Shown: positions 6,547 to 13,617 of the stretch, piece by piece
Layout: each line of letters begins with the position of its first letter
How positions within the stretch are numbered: position 1 is the first letter of the stretch
NCBI GenBank assembly: GCA_020634555.1
Contig: JACKBK010000053.1
Location: forward strand, 1-17,335
From: Caldilineae bacterium
Lineage (GTDB): Bacteria; Chloroflexota; Anaerolineae; JAAEKA01
Length of the DNA stretch: 17,335 nucleotides
Reading direction: 5' to 3'
The notes under the pieces: model-generated
What the model was told of the DNA's origin: nothing
Databases searched by the model: none
The model's input: the letters and a program-made list of their open reading frames with translations, nothing else
Made by a program: the position numbers and the translations under genes

Positions 6547-7771
6547 GCAGTTGAAACGCTCGCTGCGCATCCTTGCTATTGCCCCTACCGGGTTTTACGC
6601 CGATTACGGCTGCCACGTCCGTATCCGTGGCCAGATGGCGGCGCTGGCTGAACGGGGACACTGCGTACGCATTCTTACCTATCCCAGCGGGCGGGATGTT
6701 GACGGGCTGGCGATGATTCGGCCGCCCTTATGGCCGCGCGGCAAAACCATGCCGGTTGGCTCATCGCGGCGCAAGCTGCTGCTGGATGTGCTGCTGGGCG
6801 CATTGCTGCCCGCCGCCGCGCTGCGATTCCCCGGTGGCCGCCCCGATGTGATCCACGCTTACCTGCACGAGGGAGCACTGCTGGGAACGTTGCTTGGCCG
6901 CGCCCTGAGAGTGCCGGTAGTTTTTGATTACCAGGGGAGCCTCACCGAGGAAATGCTGGACCATCGCTTTCTGCGCTTGAATTCGCCACTGGTGCCGGTG
7001 TTGCGCGCCCTGGAAAGGTGGATCGACCGCCAGCCGCAAGCTATCCTGGCCAGCTCGGTCCAGGCAACTCGGCAACTGGTCAAAGGCTCTGCCGTGCTGC
7101 CGTCACGCGTGTCCACTCTGTCCGACAGCGTCGATCCGGCGATCTTTCGCTCGCGCACCGAACAACCGGCGGCAGAGTTGGCTGCTCTGCGGACCCGGTT
7201 GCGTCTCCCGGCGGATCGGCCGGTTGTCGTGTATCTTGGCCTGCTGGCGCCTTACCAGGGTACGGAGTTGTTACTCCATGCACTGAAGTTGCTGGCAGCG
7301 CACGACCGGCCGCCGCACTGTCTGATCATGGGCTTCCCCGATGTCGATCATTACCGGAATCTGGCTGCCAGCTTGGGCGTGACGCAGAACGTTACGTTCA
7401 CGGGCGCTGTCCCGTACGAAGATGCGCCGCTCTATCTGGCGCTGGGCGATGCGGCGGTGGCGCCCAAGGTATCGGCGACAGAGGGCAGCGGCAAGCTGCT
7501 CCCGTTCATGGCTGCCGGCCTGCCCATCGCCGCCTTCGACACACCGGTGCACCGCGAGTACTTAGGCGACCTGGGGTTCTACGCCCGCCTGGGCGACTCT
7601 GAGTCGTTGGCCGGCGCGCTTGAACGCGCCCTGTCAGCCGATCCGGACGAGAAAGCGCGCCGTGGCTGGCTGCTGCGCGCGCGTGTAATCGAACGCTACA
7701 CCTGGCAGCACGCCGCGCAAGAGATCGAAACGCAATACCAGCACCTGACCACCCCAACACCCGTAGGATAG
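6545..7771 (+). CDS. GT4-family glycosyltransferase (GT-B fold)
   Basis: About 408 residues. The N-terminal Rossmann domain opens with SLRILAIAPTGFYADYGCHVRIRGQ, typical of the acceptor half of GT4 enzymes. The donor half starts near residue 220 with VVYLGLLAPYQGTELLL. The nucleotide-sugar region EGSGKLLPFMAAGLPIAAFD is near 313, where many GT4 enzymes have E-x7-E; here Glu is followed by a Lys variant seen in some members. No signal peptide or membrane helix is visible, so it should be cytoplasmic or membrane-peripheral. The sugar and acceptor cannot be told from sequence. Start codons are TTG at 6545 or TTG at 6551, neither with a Shine-Dalgarno sequence; the first ATG (6635) would delete the first beta strand. 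The last seven codons and the stop derive from the tandem repeat that follows, so the native C-terminus may have been replaced. Confidence 0.85.
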   Translation: MQLKRSLRILAIAPTGFYADYGCHVRIRGQMAALAERGHCVRILTYPSGRDVDGLAMIRPPLWPRGKTMPVGSSRRKLLLDVLLGALLPAAALRFPGGRPDVIHAYLHEGALLGTLLGRALRVPVVFDYQGSLTEEMLDHRFLRLNSPLVPVLRALERWIDRQPQAILASSVQATRQLVKGSAVLPSRVSTLSDSVDPAIFRSRTEQPAAELAALRTRLRLPADRPVVVYLGLLAPYQGTELLLHALKLLAAHDRPPHCLIMGFPDVDHYRNLAASLGVTQNVTFTGAVPYEDAPLYLALGDAAVAPKVSATEGSGKLLPFMAAGLPIAAFDTPVHREYLGDLGFYARLGDSESLAGALERALSADPDEKARRGWLLRARVIERYTWQHAAQEIETQYQHLTTPTPVG

Positions 7772-8132
7772 GGCCTTGTGCCCGCTCCGGGGATCGCCAG
7801 AGCTGCTGAGCGCACGTGATCGAAACGCACCATCACCCCGACACCTGTAGGATAGGGTTTACCACCCTCGCCACCTTCGTAACACTACCCCACCACCACC
7901 TCGACACCCGTAGGATAGGGCCTTGTGCCCGTTCCGGGGATCGCCGGAGCTGCTAAGCGCACGTGATCGAAACACATCACCCCGACACCTGTAGGATAGG
8001 GCCTTGTGCCCGTTCCGAGGATCGCCGGAGCTGTTGAGCGCACGTGATCGAAACACACCACCTCGACACCCGTAGGATAGGGCCTTGTGCCCGTTCCGGG
8101 GATCGCCGGAGCGCCCACAAGGGGCTATCCTA
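7748..8132. repeat. 81-bp-unit tandem repeat array closed by an inverted half-copy
   Basis: GTAGGATAGGG recurs at 7763, 7847, 7910, 7991 and 8072, with spacings of 84, 63, 81 and 81. Full units continue with CCTTGTGCCCGTTCC, a small stem (TCCGG..CCGGA), then CGCACGTGATCGAAACAC. The second unit is degenerate: after its GTAGGATAGGG the sequence diverges (about 7858-7890). The last unit ends early and is followed at 8112-8132 by an inverted copy (GCCCACAAGG..TATCCTAC), so 8072-8132 can fold into one long imperfect hairpin. Because 81 is a multiple of three, a spurious minus-strand frame stays open through it. The stretch 7772-8276 has no gene: it holds this array, then the melA promoter and leader. 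Confidence 0.9.
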
Positions 8133-8149
8133 CAGACCTGCAACGGCGG

Positions 8150-8180
8150 TTGATTGTCCGTGGCCGAACCGTGTTACAAT
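8150..8180 (+). promoter_or_regulatory. probable promoter of the galactose cluster
   Basis: The extended -10 sequence TGTTACAAT (8172-8180) fits TGN-TATAAT with one mismatch. A TTGATT at 8150-8155 is 19 bases upstream, longer than ideal, so the extended -10 probably carries the activity. Transcription would start near 8187, about 90 bases before melA. Confidence 0.55.
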
Positions 8181-8276
8181 TGACGGTGAATGCAGACGGG
8201 CACGGCCAGCCTCTCCCGGATGATTTCCGCAGACCGGCCCAAGCGACATTTCCCAGGACAGGAGTACAACCCTTTC

Positions 8277-9611
8277 ATGCCAAAAATTACCTTCATCGGC
8301 GCCGGCAGCACGGTGTTTGCCAAGAGCCTGCTGGGCGACATCCTCAGCTTCCCAGAACTGGCGGACTCCACCATCAGCCTGTTTGACATCGATCTGCCGC
8401 GGCTGCGCACCTCGGAGGTCGTGGCGCGCAAGATCGCCGAAGCGCTGGAGGCACAGCCCGTCATCGAGGCGACCACCGACCGCCGCGCCGCGCTGGACGG
8501 CGCCGACTACGCCATTTGTATGATACAGGTCGGCGGCTACAAGCCGGCCACCGTGGTCGATTTCGAGATCCCCAAGCGCTACGGGCTGCGCCAGACCATC
8601 GCCGACACGCTGGGCATCGGCGGGATCATGCGCGGCCTGCGGACCATCCCCGTGCTGCTGGACATGTGCCGCGACATGGATGACCTGTGCCCCGACGTGA
8701 CATTCCTGCAGTACGTCAACCCCATGGCCATGAACTGCTGGGCCATCAGCCGCGCCAGCACCATCAAGACGGTCGGGCTGTGCCACAGCGTCCAGGCGAC
8801 CGCCGGTAAACTGGCCAACGACATTTCCGTGCCCATCGACGAGATCAACTACCTGTGCGCCGGCATCAACCACATGGCGTTCTACCTGCGCTTCGAGCGC
8901 GACGGCGAGGACCTGTATCCACTCATCCGCCGGGTAGTCGCCGAGGGACGCGTGCCGGATTGGAACCGGGTGCGCTACGAGATGCTGCGGCGGCTAGGCT
9001 ATTTCGTCACCGAGTCCAGCGAGCACTTCAGCGAATATGTCCCGTGGTTCATCAAGCGCGACCGGCCCGACCTGATCGACCAGTTCAACATTCCGCTGGA
9101 CGAGTACATCAGCCGCTGCGAGGTCCAGATCGCCGACTGGGAGGCCATGCGCGCCCGCTTCGAGAACCCGGAAACCCGCTTCCGCGTTCGCCGTCCCGGC
9201 GACGAGGTCGAGATGTTGACCATCCAGCGCAGCCACGAGTACGGGTCGGGCATCATCCACAGCCTGGAGACCGGGCAGCCGCGGGTGATCTACGGCAACG
9301 TAGCCAACCGCGGGCTGATCGACAACCTGCCCCAGGGTTGCTGTGTGGAAGTGCCCTGCCTGGTGGACAAGAGCGGCATCCAGCCGACGGCGGTCGGCGC
9401 GCTGCCGCCGCACCTGGCGGCGCTGATGCAGACCAACATCAACGTCCAGGCGCTGACCGTCGAAGCGGCGCTTACCGGCAAACGCGAGCACATCTACCAC
9501 GCCGCCATGCTGGACCCACACACCGCCGCGGAGCTGGACCTGGACCAGATCTGCAACCTCGTCGACGATCTGATCGAGGCCCACGGCGACTGGCTGCCGG
9601 AATACAGGTAG
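8277..9611 (+). CDS. melA: alpha-galactosidase, glycoside hydrolase family 4
   Basis: A 444-residue NAD+- and Mn2+-dependent enzyme releasing galactose from alpha-galactosides such as melibiose. It is cytoplasmic, with no signal peptide. The NAD-binding loop is FIGAGST (6-12). DTLGIGGIMRG (110-120), YVNPMAMNCWA (146-156), GLCHSVQ (167-173, with the metal ligand Cys169) and AGINHMAFYL (195-204, with His199) match E. coli MelA closely. The C-terminal half keeps NVANRGLIDNLPQGCCVEV. Length is near the 451 of MelA, and the match is much closer than to GH4 phospho-glucosidases or galacturonases. The frame extends to 8190, but the ATG at 8277 begins the conserved KITFIGAG strand and has GGACAGGAG upstream. 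It is the first gene of the cluster, four bases ahead of galT. Confidence 0.95.
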   Translation: MPKITFIGAGSTVFAKSLLGDILSFPELADSTISLFDIDLPRLRTSEVVARKIAEALEAQPVIEATTDRRAALDGADYAICMIQVGGYKPATVVDFEIPKRYGLRQTIADTLGIGGIMRGLRTIPVLLDMCRDMDDLCPDVTFLQYVNPMAMNCWAISRASTIKTVGLCHSVQATAGKLANDISVPIDEINYLCAGINHMAFYLRFERDGEDLYPLIRRVVAEGRVPDWNRVRYEMLRRLGYFVTESSEHFSEYVPWFIKRDRPDLIDQFNIPLDEYISRCEVQIADWEAMRARFENPETRFRVRRPGDEVEMLTIQRSHEYGSGIIHSLETGQPRVIYGNVANRGLIDNLPQGCCVEVPCLVDKSGIQPTAVGALPPHLAALMQTNINVQALTVEAALTGKREHIYHAAMLDPHTAAELDLDQICNLVDDLIEAHGDWLPEYR

Positions 9612-9615
9612 AAGA

Positions 9616-10731
9616 ATGGGCATCTTCAACCCCACCGAGCATCCCCATCGTCGCTACAATCCGTTGACCGGCGATTGGGTGCTTGTTTCGCCACACCGCA
9701 CCAAGCGGCCCTGGCAGGGCCAGGTGGAGCGGCCGCCGCAAGAGAAGCGCCCGGCTCACGACCCCACCTGCTATCTTTGCGCAGGCAACGAGCGGGCCGG
9801 CGGTCAGCGCAACCCCGACTACACCAGCACCTTCGTCTTCACCAACGATTTCGCGGCGCTGCTGCCCGACTCGCCGCCTGCGCCGGCTGGCGGCCATCCA
9901 CTGATGCGCGCCGAGAGCGAACAGGGCACGTGCCGCGTGATCTGTTTCTCGCCGCGCCACGACCTGACGCTGCCGGAGATGCCGGAGACCGATATCCGCG
10001 CCGTCGTGGATGTCTGGGCGCAGCAAGTCAGTGAGCTTGGCCAGACGTACCGCTGGGTGCAGGTCTTCGAGAACAAGGGCGCAGTCATGGGCTGCTCCAA
10101 TCCGCATCCCCACGGCCAGGTCTGGGCCGGCAGCGCGCTGCCCAACGAGCCGGCCAAGGAGGATCGCCAGCAGAGCGCCTATTTTGAGGAACACGGCCGG
10201 CCGCTGCTGCTGGACTACGCGGAACTGGAGCTGGGAAGAGTTGCCAACTTTCAGAAAAGTTGGCAACTTTCGTCGGAGTCGCGCATCGTCGTCGAAAACA
10301 AGCACTGGCTGGCGGTGGTGCCCTACTGGGCGCTGTGGCCTTTCGAGACGTTGTTGCTGCCGCGCCGCCACGTGTTGCGCCTGCCTGATCTCACTGACGA
10401 CGAACGCGACAGCCTTGTCGGCATCCTCAAGCGCCTGCTGACCCGCTACGACAACCTGTTCGAGACTTCGTTCCCCTACAGCATGGGCTGGCACGGCGCG
10501 CCGACAGGTCCGGAGACCGACGCCCAAGTTGCCAACTTTCCCGGAAGCTGGCAACTTTTCCCCCACTGGCAACTGCACGCCCACTTCTACCCGCCGCTGC
10601 TGCGCTCGGCCACCGTCAAGAAGTTCATGGTCGGCTACGAGATGCTGGGCGAACCGCAGCGCGATTTGACCGCCGAACAGGCCGCGGCTAGACTACGGGC
10701 TGTGTCGGAAGTGCATTTCAAAGGCCAGTAA
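9616..10731 (+). CDS. galT: galactose-1-phosphate uridylyltransferase with two palindrome-encoded insertions
   Basis: A 371-residue enzyme exchanging UMP between UDP-glucose and galactose-1-phosphate in the Leloir pathway. Key residues fall at the E. coli numbers up to the first insertion: Cys52, Cys55, His115 and His164 (zinc), His166 (the uridylylated nucleophile in HPHGQ) and Glu182 (second metal). The other second-metal ligands of E. coli (His281, 296, 298) are here at 293, 321 and 323, offsets of 12 and then 25. These shifts are explained by VANFQKSWQLSS (209-220) and VANFPGSWQLFP (305-316), each encoded by a hairpin DNA repeat. The active-site motifs are intact, so it is probably functional. 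The stop codon lies in another repeat. The start is four bases after the melA stop, suggesting coupled translation. Confidence 0.95.
   Translation: MGIFNPTEHPHRRYNPLTGDWVLVSPHRTKRPWQGQVERPPQEKRPAHDPTCYLCAGNERAGGQRNPDYTSTFVFTNDFAALLPDSPPAPAGGHPLMRAESEQGTCRVICFSPRHDLTLPEMPETDIRAVVDVWAQQVSELGQTYRWVQVFENKGAVMGCSNPHPHGQVWAGSALPNEPAKEDRQQSAYFEEHGRPLLLDYAELELGRVANFQKSWQLSSESRIVVENKHWLAVVPYWALWPFETLLLPRRHVLRLPDLTDDERDSLVGILKRLLTRYDNLFETSFPYSMGWHGAPTGPETDAQVANFPGSWQLFPHWQLHAHFYPPLLRSATVKKFMVGYEMLGEPQRDLTAEQAAARLRAVSEVHFKGQ
10239..10268. repeat. intragenic hairpin repeat in galT, copy 1
   Basis: AGTTGCCAACTTT (10239-10251) pairs perfectly with AAAGTTGGCAACT (10256-10268) across a 4-base loop. It is read in frame as VANFQKSWQL. 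Each arm is itself nearly self-complementary (AGTTG..CAACT). The insertion relative to E. coli GalT is 12 residues, or 36 bases. Confidence 0.85.
10526..10557. repeat. intragenic hairpin repeat in galT, copy 2
   Basis: AAGTTGCCAACTTTCC (10526-10541) pairs with GGAAGCTGGCAACTT (10543-10557), with one mismatch (A opposite C) and a one-base bulge. It is read in the same frame as copy 1, giving VANFPGSWQL. It adds about 13 residues between the metal-binding histidines 293 and 321. Confidence 0.8.
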
Positions 10732-10784
10732 TCAGTAATCAGTGACCCGATCTCTGATCACCGATCACCGATAACTGGTTACTG
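10726..10784. repeat. imperfect inverted repeat between galT and galE, containing the galT stop
   Basis: The left arm (10726-10747, CAGTAATCAGTAATCAGTGA..) and right arm (10763-10784, ..ATAACTGGTTACTG) pair over about 18 of 22 positions around a 15-base loop. Internal direct repeats (CAGTAAT twice, GATCACC twice) suggest slippage. The galT stop codon (10729-10731) is inside the left arm. With no T-tract it is not an obvious terminator, and galE follows 28 bases later. Confidence 0.65.
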
Positions 10785-10811
10785 AACACCGATCAACAGG
10801 ACCATACTCCC

Positions 10812-11789
10812 ATGAACATCCTCGTCACCGGCGGCGCCGGCTACATCGGCAGCACCGTCGCCCGGCAGTTGCTGGACGCCGGCCACCGCGTCACCGTCTT
10901 CGACAACCTGTCCAGCGGACATCGCGCCGCAGTACCCAAAACGGCTGCGTTTGTGCCCGGCGACATCCTCGACCGGACCGCGCTGGACGCGGTGCTGGCC
11001 GGCGAACCGTTCGACGCGGTCATGCATTTCGCCGCCTTCATCGAGGCCGGCGAGTCGATGCGCGAGCCGGGCCGTTTCTTCCGCAACAACGTTACCGGCG
11101 CGCTGACGCTGATCGACGCGGCGGTGGCGCACGGCGTTGGCCGCTTCGTCTTCTCATCCACCGCCGGCGTCTATGCCAGCAAGGACGATCCACTGGTCGA
11201 GACCGACCCGGTGGACCCCGCCAGCGTCTATGGCGCTACCAAATACATGGTCGAGCAGACGCTGGAATGGTATCACCGCATCCACGGCCTGCGCGTCGCT
11301 GTGCTGCGCTACTTCAACGCTGCCGGAGCAACTGGCCCGCGCGGTGAAGCGCATCAGCCGGAGACGCACCTGATCCCGCTGGTGTTGCAGGTGGCGCAGG
11401 GCACGCGGGCCGAGATCGCCATCTTCGGCGACGACTATCCGACGCCGGACGGCACCTGCGTCCGCGACTACATCCACATCGAGGATCTGGCCGCGGCGCA
11501 CCTGGCTGCGCTGAACGGGCTGGGCGAGCGGGCGTTCATGCGCTATAACCTGGGCAACGGCGCCGGCTACTCGGTGCGGGAGGTTATCGAGACCGCCCGC
11601 CTCGTCACCGGGCACCCAATCCCGGCGGTGATCCGTCCGCGTCGCCCTGGCGACCCGGCCATCTTGATCGCGGACAGCAGCAAGATCCAGCGCGAGTTGG
11701 GCTGGCAGCCGCAGCACCCTGACCTGGAAGAGATCATCGCCAGCGCCTGGCAGTGGCACGCCGCCCATCCCGCCGGGTACAAGGACTGA
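10812..11789 (+). CDS. galE: UDP-glucose 4-epimerase
   Basis: A 325-residue short-chain dehydrogenase-type enzyme interconverting UDP-galactose and UDP-glucose with bound NAD+. The dinucleotide motif is GGAGYIGS (7-14). The catalytic residues are visible as SSTAGVY (115-121, Ser/Thr) and YGATK (Tyr140, Lys144). HFAAFIEAGESM, VLRYFNAAGA and DGTCVRDYIHIEDLAAAH are typical of GalE rather than of other extended SDR sugar epimerases. It is cytoplasmic. The start ATG has AACAGGA about ten bases upstream. It completes the Leloir cycle opened by galK and galT and, more generally, supplies UDP-galactose for glycans. It could also act on N-acetyl sugars, which sequence alone does not exclude. Confidence 0.95.
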   Translation: MNILVTGGAGYIGSTVARQLLDAGHRVTVFDNLSSGHRAAVPKTAAFVPGDILDRTALDAVLAGEPFDAVMHFAAFIEAGESMREPGRFFRNNVTGALTLIDAAVAHGVGRFVFSSTAGVYASKDDPLVETDPVDPASVYGATKYMVEQTLEWYHRIHGLRVAVLRYFNAAGATGPRGEAHQPETHLIPLVLQVAQGTRAEIAIFGDDYPTPDGTCVRDYIHIEDLAAAHLAALNGLGERAFMRYNLGNGAGYSVREVIETARLVTGHPIPAVIRPRRPGDPAILIADSSKIQRELGWQPQHPDLEEIIASAWQWHAAHPAGYKD

Positions 11790-11942
11790 TCCGCGACGGC
11801 GGTTATCCGGCGTCGTCCTGCGGGAGCCGCCTTACGTGCCAGAGGCGTTATGGACTCCCGCCGCTGGAGTGACGACACGCCGCAGTTGAAATATTCTGGC
11901 TTTCCCTCCTTTCCCTGATTTCCATCTTCTCCCGAGGCCACC
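11790..11942. other. galE-galK spacer with a degenerate REP-like hairpin
   Basis: This 153-bp gap holds GACTCCCGCCGCTGGAGTGAC (11853-11873), a decayed, inverted relative of the hairpins at 3039-3098. A partial match (GCCAGAGGCGTT, near 11838) to the hairpin at 613-631 is also present. A weak promoter for galK is conceivable (GTGACG at 11869, 17 bases, TATTCT at 11892). CGAGG precedes the galK ATG as a ribosome-binding site. No gene is seen. Confidence 0.5.
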
Positions 11943-13088
11943 ATGTCTCTGCAACAACACGTCATTCAATCATTCAAGGAGTTGTTCGGCGAGCCGCCGG
12001 CTTATGTCGTGCGCGCTCCCGGCCGTGTCAACCTGATCGGCGAACACACCGACTACAACGACGGCTTCGTCCTGCCCATGGCTATCGACCGCGCGGTGTG
12101 GATCGCCCTGCGGCCGCGGCCGGATGACACAGTTCGAGTCCACTCGTTGGATCTCGACCGTTCGGCAACGTTTCTCCTGGCCGATCTGCGCTACGAGGAT
12201 GCAGGTTGGTCCGAGTATGTGAAAGGCGTCGCCTGGGCGCTGCAAGGGGCCGGCTACCGGCTGGCGGGTTGGGAGGGCGTGTTGGCAGGTGATGTGCCGC
12301 GCGGCGCGGGCCTGTCCTCGTCCGCGGCGTTGGAGCTGGCTACGGCACGCGCCTTTCAGGTTGTGTCGGGGTTCGACTGGGATCCGCCTTCCATGGCCAG
12401 GCTGGGCCAGAAGGCCGAGAACCAGTGGGTCGGCATGAACTGCGGTATCATGGACCAGATGATCTCGGCAGCGGGCGAGGCCGGCCACGCGTTGCTGATC
12501 GACTGCCGCAGCCTGGAGACGACCTCCGTCGCGCTGCCGCCCGGCACGGTCGCAGTGATTCTGGACACCGCCACCCGCCGCGGCCTGGTGGACTCGGCCT
12601 ACAACGAACGACGGACGCAGTGCGAGGCCGCGGCGCGCCACTTCGGGGTGCCGGCGCTGCGCGATGTGACAATGGAGCGTTTTGAGGCGGAAGCCGGCGG
12701 GCTGGACGATGTAACGTTCCGCCGGGCGCGCCACGTCATCAGTGAGAATGCGCGAACACTGGCTGCGGCCGATGCCATGGCGCGCGGCGACGCGGCCGCG
12801 ATGGGACGGCTCATGGACGCCAGCCACGTCAGCATGCGCGACGACTTCGAGATCTCCGGTCCTGCGTTGAACACCATGGTCGAGTGCGCCCACGAGGCGT
12901 CGGGTTGCTACGGCGCACGCATGACCGGCGGCGGCTTCGCCGGCTGTGCGGTGGCGCTGGTTGCGACTGACCGGGCCAACGCTTTCGCCGAAACCGTGGC
13001 GGCGAGCTACGAAGCAGCCACCGGCCTCACCCCGGCGATCTACATCAGCCGGGCCACCGAAGGCGCATCCGTGGTCGAACAACCATGA
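11943..13088 (+). CDS. galK: galactokinase
   Basis: A 381-residue GHMP-family kinase that phosphorylates galactose at C1 with ATP. The galactokinase signature GRVNLIGEHTDYNDG is at 27-41. The ATP-binding loop is PRGAGLSSSAALE (119-131). The region CGIMDQ holds the catalytic Asp171, and GARMTGGGFAGCAVAL near the C-terminus is GHMP motif 3. Its length matches the 382 of E. coli GalK, and the whole chain aligns with it. It is cytoplasmic. It lies 153 bp behind galE, a wider gap than the others in the cluster, so it may have extra transcription of its own. Its last codons overlap the next gene by ATGA, a sign of coupled translation. Confidence 0.96.
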   Translation: MSLQQHVIQSFKELFGEPPAYVVRAPGRVNLIGEHTDYNDGFVLPMAIDRAVWIALRPRPDDTVRVHSLDLDRSATFLLADLRYEDAGWSEYVKGVAWALQGAGYRLAGWEGVLAGDVPRGAGLSSSAALELATARAFQVVSGFDWDPPSMARLGQKAENQWVGMNCGIMDQMISAAGEAGHALLIDCRSLETTSVALPPGTVAVILDTATRRGLVDSAYNERRTQCEAAARHFGVPALRDVTMERFEAEAGGLDDVTFRRARHVISENARTLAAADAMARGDAAAMGRLMDASHVSMRDDFEISGPALNTMVECAHEASGCYGARMTGGGFAGCAVALVATDRANAFAETVAASYEAATGLTPAIYISRATEGASVVEQP

Positions 13089-13525
13089 GCGAACGAGCTA
13101 TTGCCATCCTGCTGGGCGGCATTTTGCCTGCCCTGATGCTGGGCCTGACGGGCGTCTTCCAGAAGCTGAGCAACAACGCGCGGATCGGCACGGGGCCGTT
13201 TCTGATCGTGGCCGGCCTGACGACCGCGCTGGTTGGCGGCGTGTTCTTGTTGCTGGAGCGGGACGCAACCATCGGCCAACGGAGCGCGCTGTATACGGTG
13301 CTCTTCGGGCTGGTATGGGCGACGGCCATCGGGTTGATCGGGATCGCGCTGGGGCGCTTCGGCGGCCAGATCAGCCAGCTTGTTCCCCTGTACAACATGA
13401 ATACGCTGATTGCGGTACTGATTGGGCTGGTAGTGCTGGCGGAATGGCGCAACGTCGATCCGCGCAAGCTGGCGGTGGCCGCCGTACTCATCGTCATCGG
13501 AGGAATCGTTGCGGCGCGCGCCTGA
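13085..13525 (+). CDS. small five-helix EamA-type membrane protein
   Basis: A 146-residue integral membrane protein with hydrophobic segments at about 6-26, 37-57, 67-89, 100-119 and 127-145. The stretch PLYNMNTLIAVLIGLVVLAEW resembles the end of an EamA repeat from drug/metabolite transporters (PxxNxxxAxxxGxxxLxE). It is only half the length of a normal ten-helix member, so it would have to act as a dimer, as suggested for other five-helix members. It overlaps galK by 4 bp (ATGA) and so is almost certainly co-translated with it. The position suggests a link to galactose or another sugar, as importer or exporter, but the substrate is not predictable. The family assignment is moderate; the membrane topology is clear. 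Confidence 0.8.
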   Translation: MSERAIAILLGGILPALMLGLTGVFQKLSNNARIGTGPFLIVAGLTTALVGGVFLLLERDATIGQRSALYTVLFGLVWATAIGLIGIALGRFGGQISQLVPLYNMNTLIAVLIGLVVLAEWRNVDPRKLAVAAVLIVIGGIVAARA

Positions 13526-13575
13526 ACGTCATATGGCGCGGCGCAACCTGGGACTCCCCTTCTCGGCAGGTTTGC

Positions 13576-13584
13576 TGGTATAAT
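13576..13584 (+). promoter_or_regulatory. extended -10 promoter for the HEAT-like gene
   Basis: TGGTATAAT combines a perfect TATAAT (13579-13584) with a TGN extension. No good -35 box is present. The start would be near 13591, giving a leader of about 27 bases with AAAGGA before the ATG. Confidence 0.7.
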
Positions 13585-13617
13585 GAGGGCGACAAACAGC
13601 TTCAGAAAGGAACATCC

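Noticed and set aside
7748..8132. CRISPR array
   Set aside because: The repeats are about 81 bp and contiguous, with no unique spacers, and no cas gene is present. It is a tandem repeat.
7859..8143. Minus-strand repeat protein of 27-residue units
   Set aside because: The frame stays open only because the repeat is 81 bp. It has no ribosome-binding site, and the DNA-level inverted half-copy explains the conservation better.
9472..10584. Minus-strand 370-codon open frame over melA and galT
   Set aside because: It is a shadow of GC-rich codon use opposite two well-identified enzymes and shows no recognisable domain.
9616..10731. galT as a pseudogene because of its insertions
   Set aside because: Both insertions keep the frame, and all zinc, second-metal and nucleophile residues are present.
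11970..13082. Minus-strand 370-codon open frame over galK
   Set aside because: It is exactly antisense to a clear galactokinase and its protein has no family features; a codon-bias artefact.
12946..13617. Long N-terminal extension of the HEAT-like protein
   Set aside because: It runs in another frame through galK and the EamA-type gene and across a TATAAT promoter, with a low-complexity Arg/Pro/Ala sequence.
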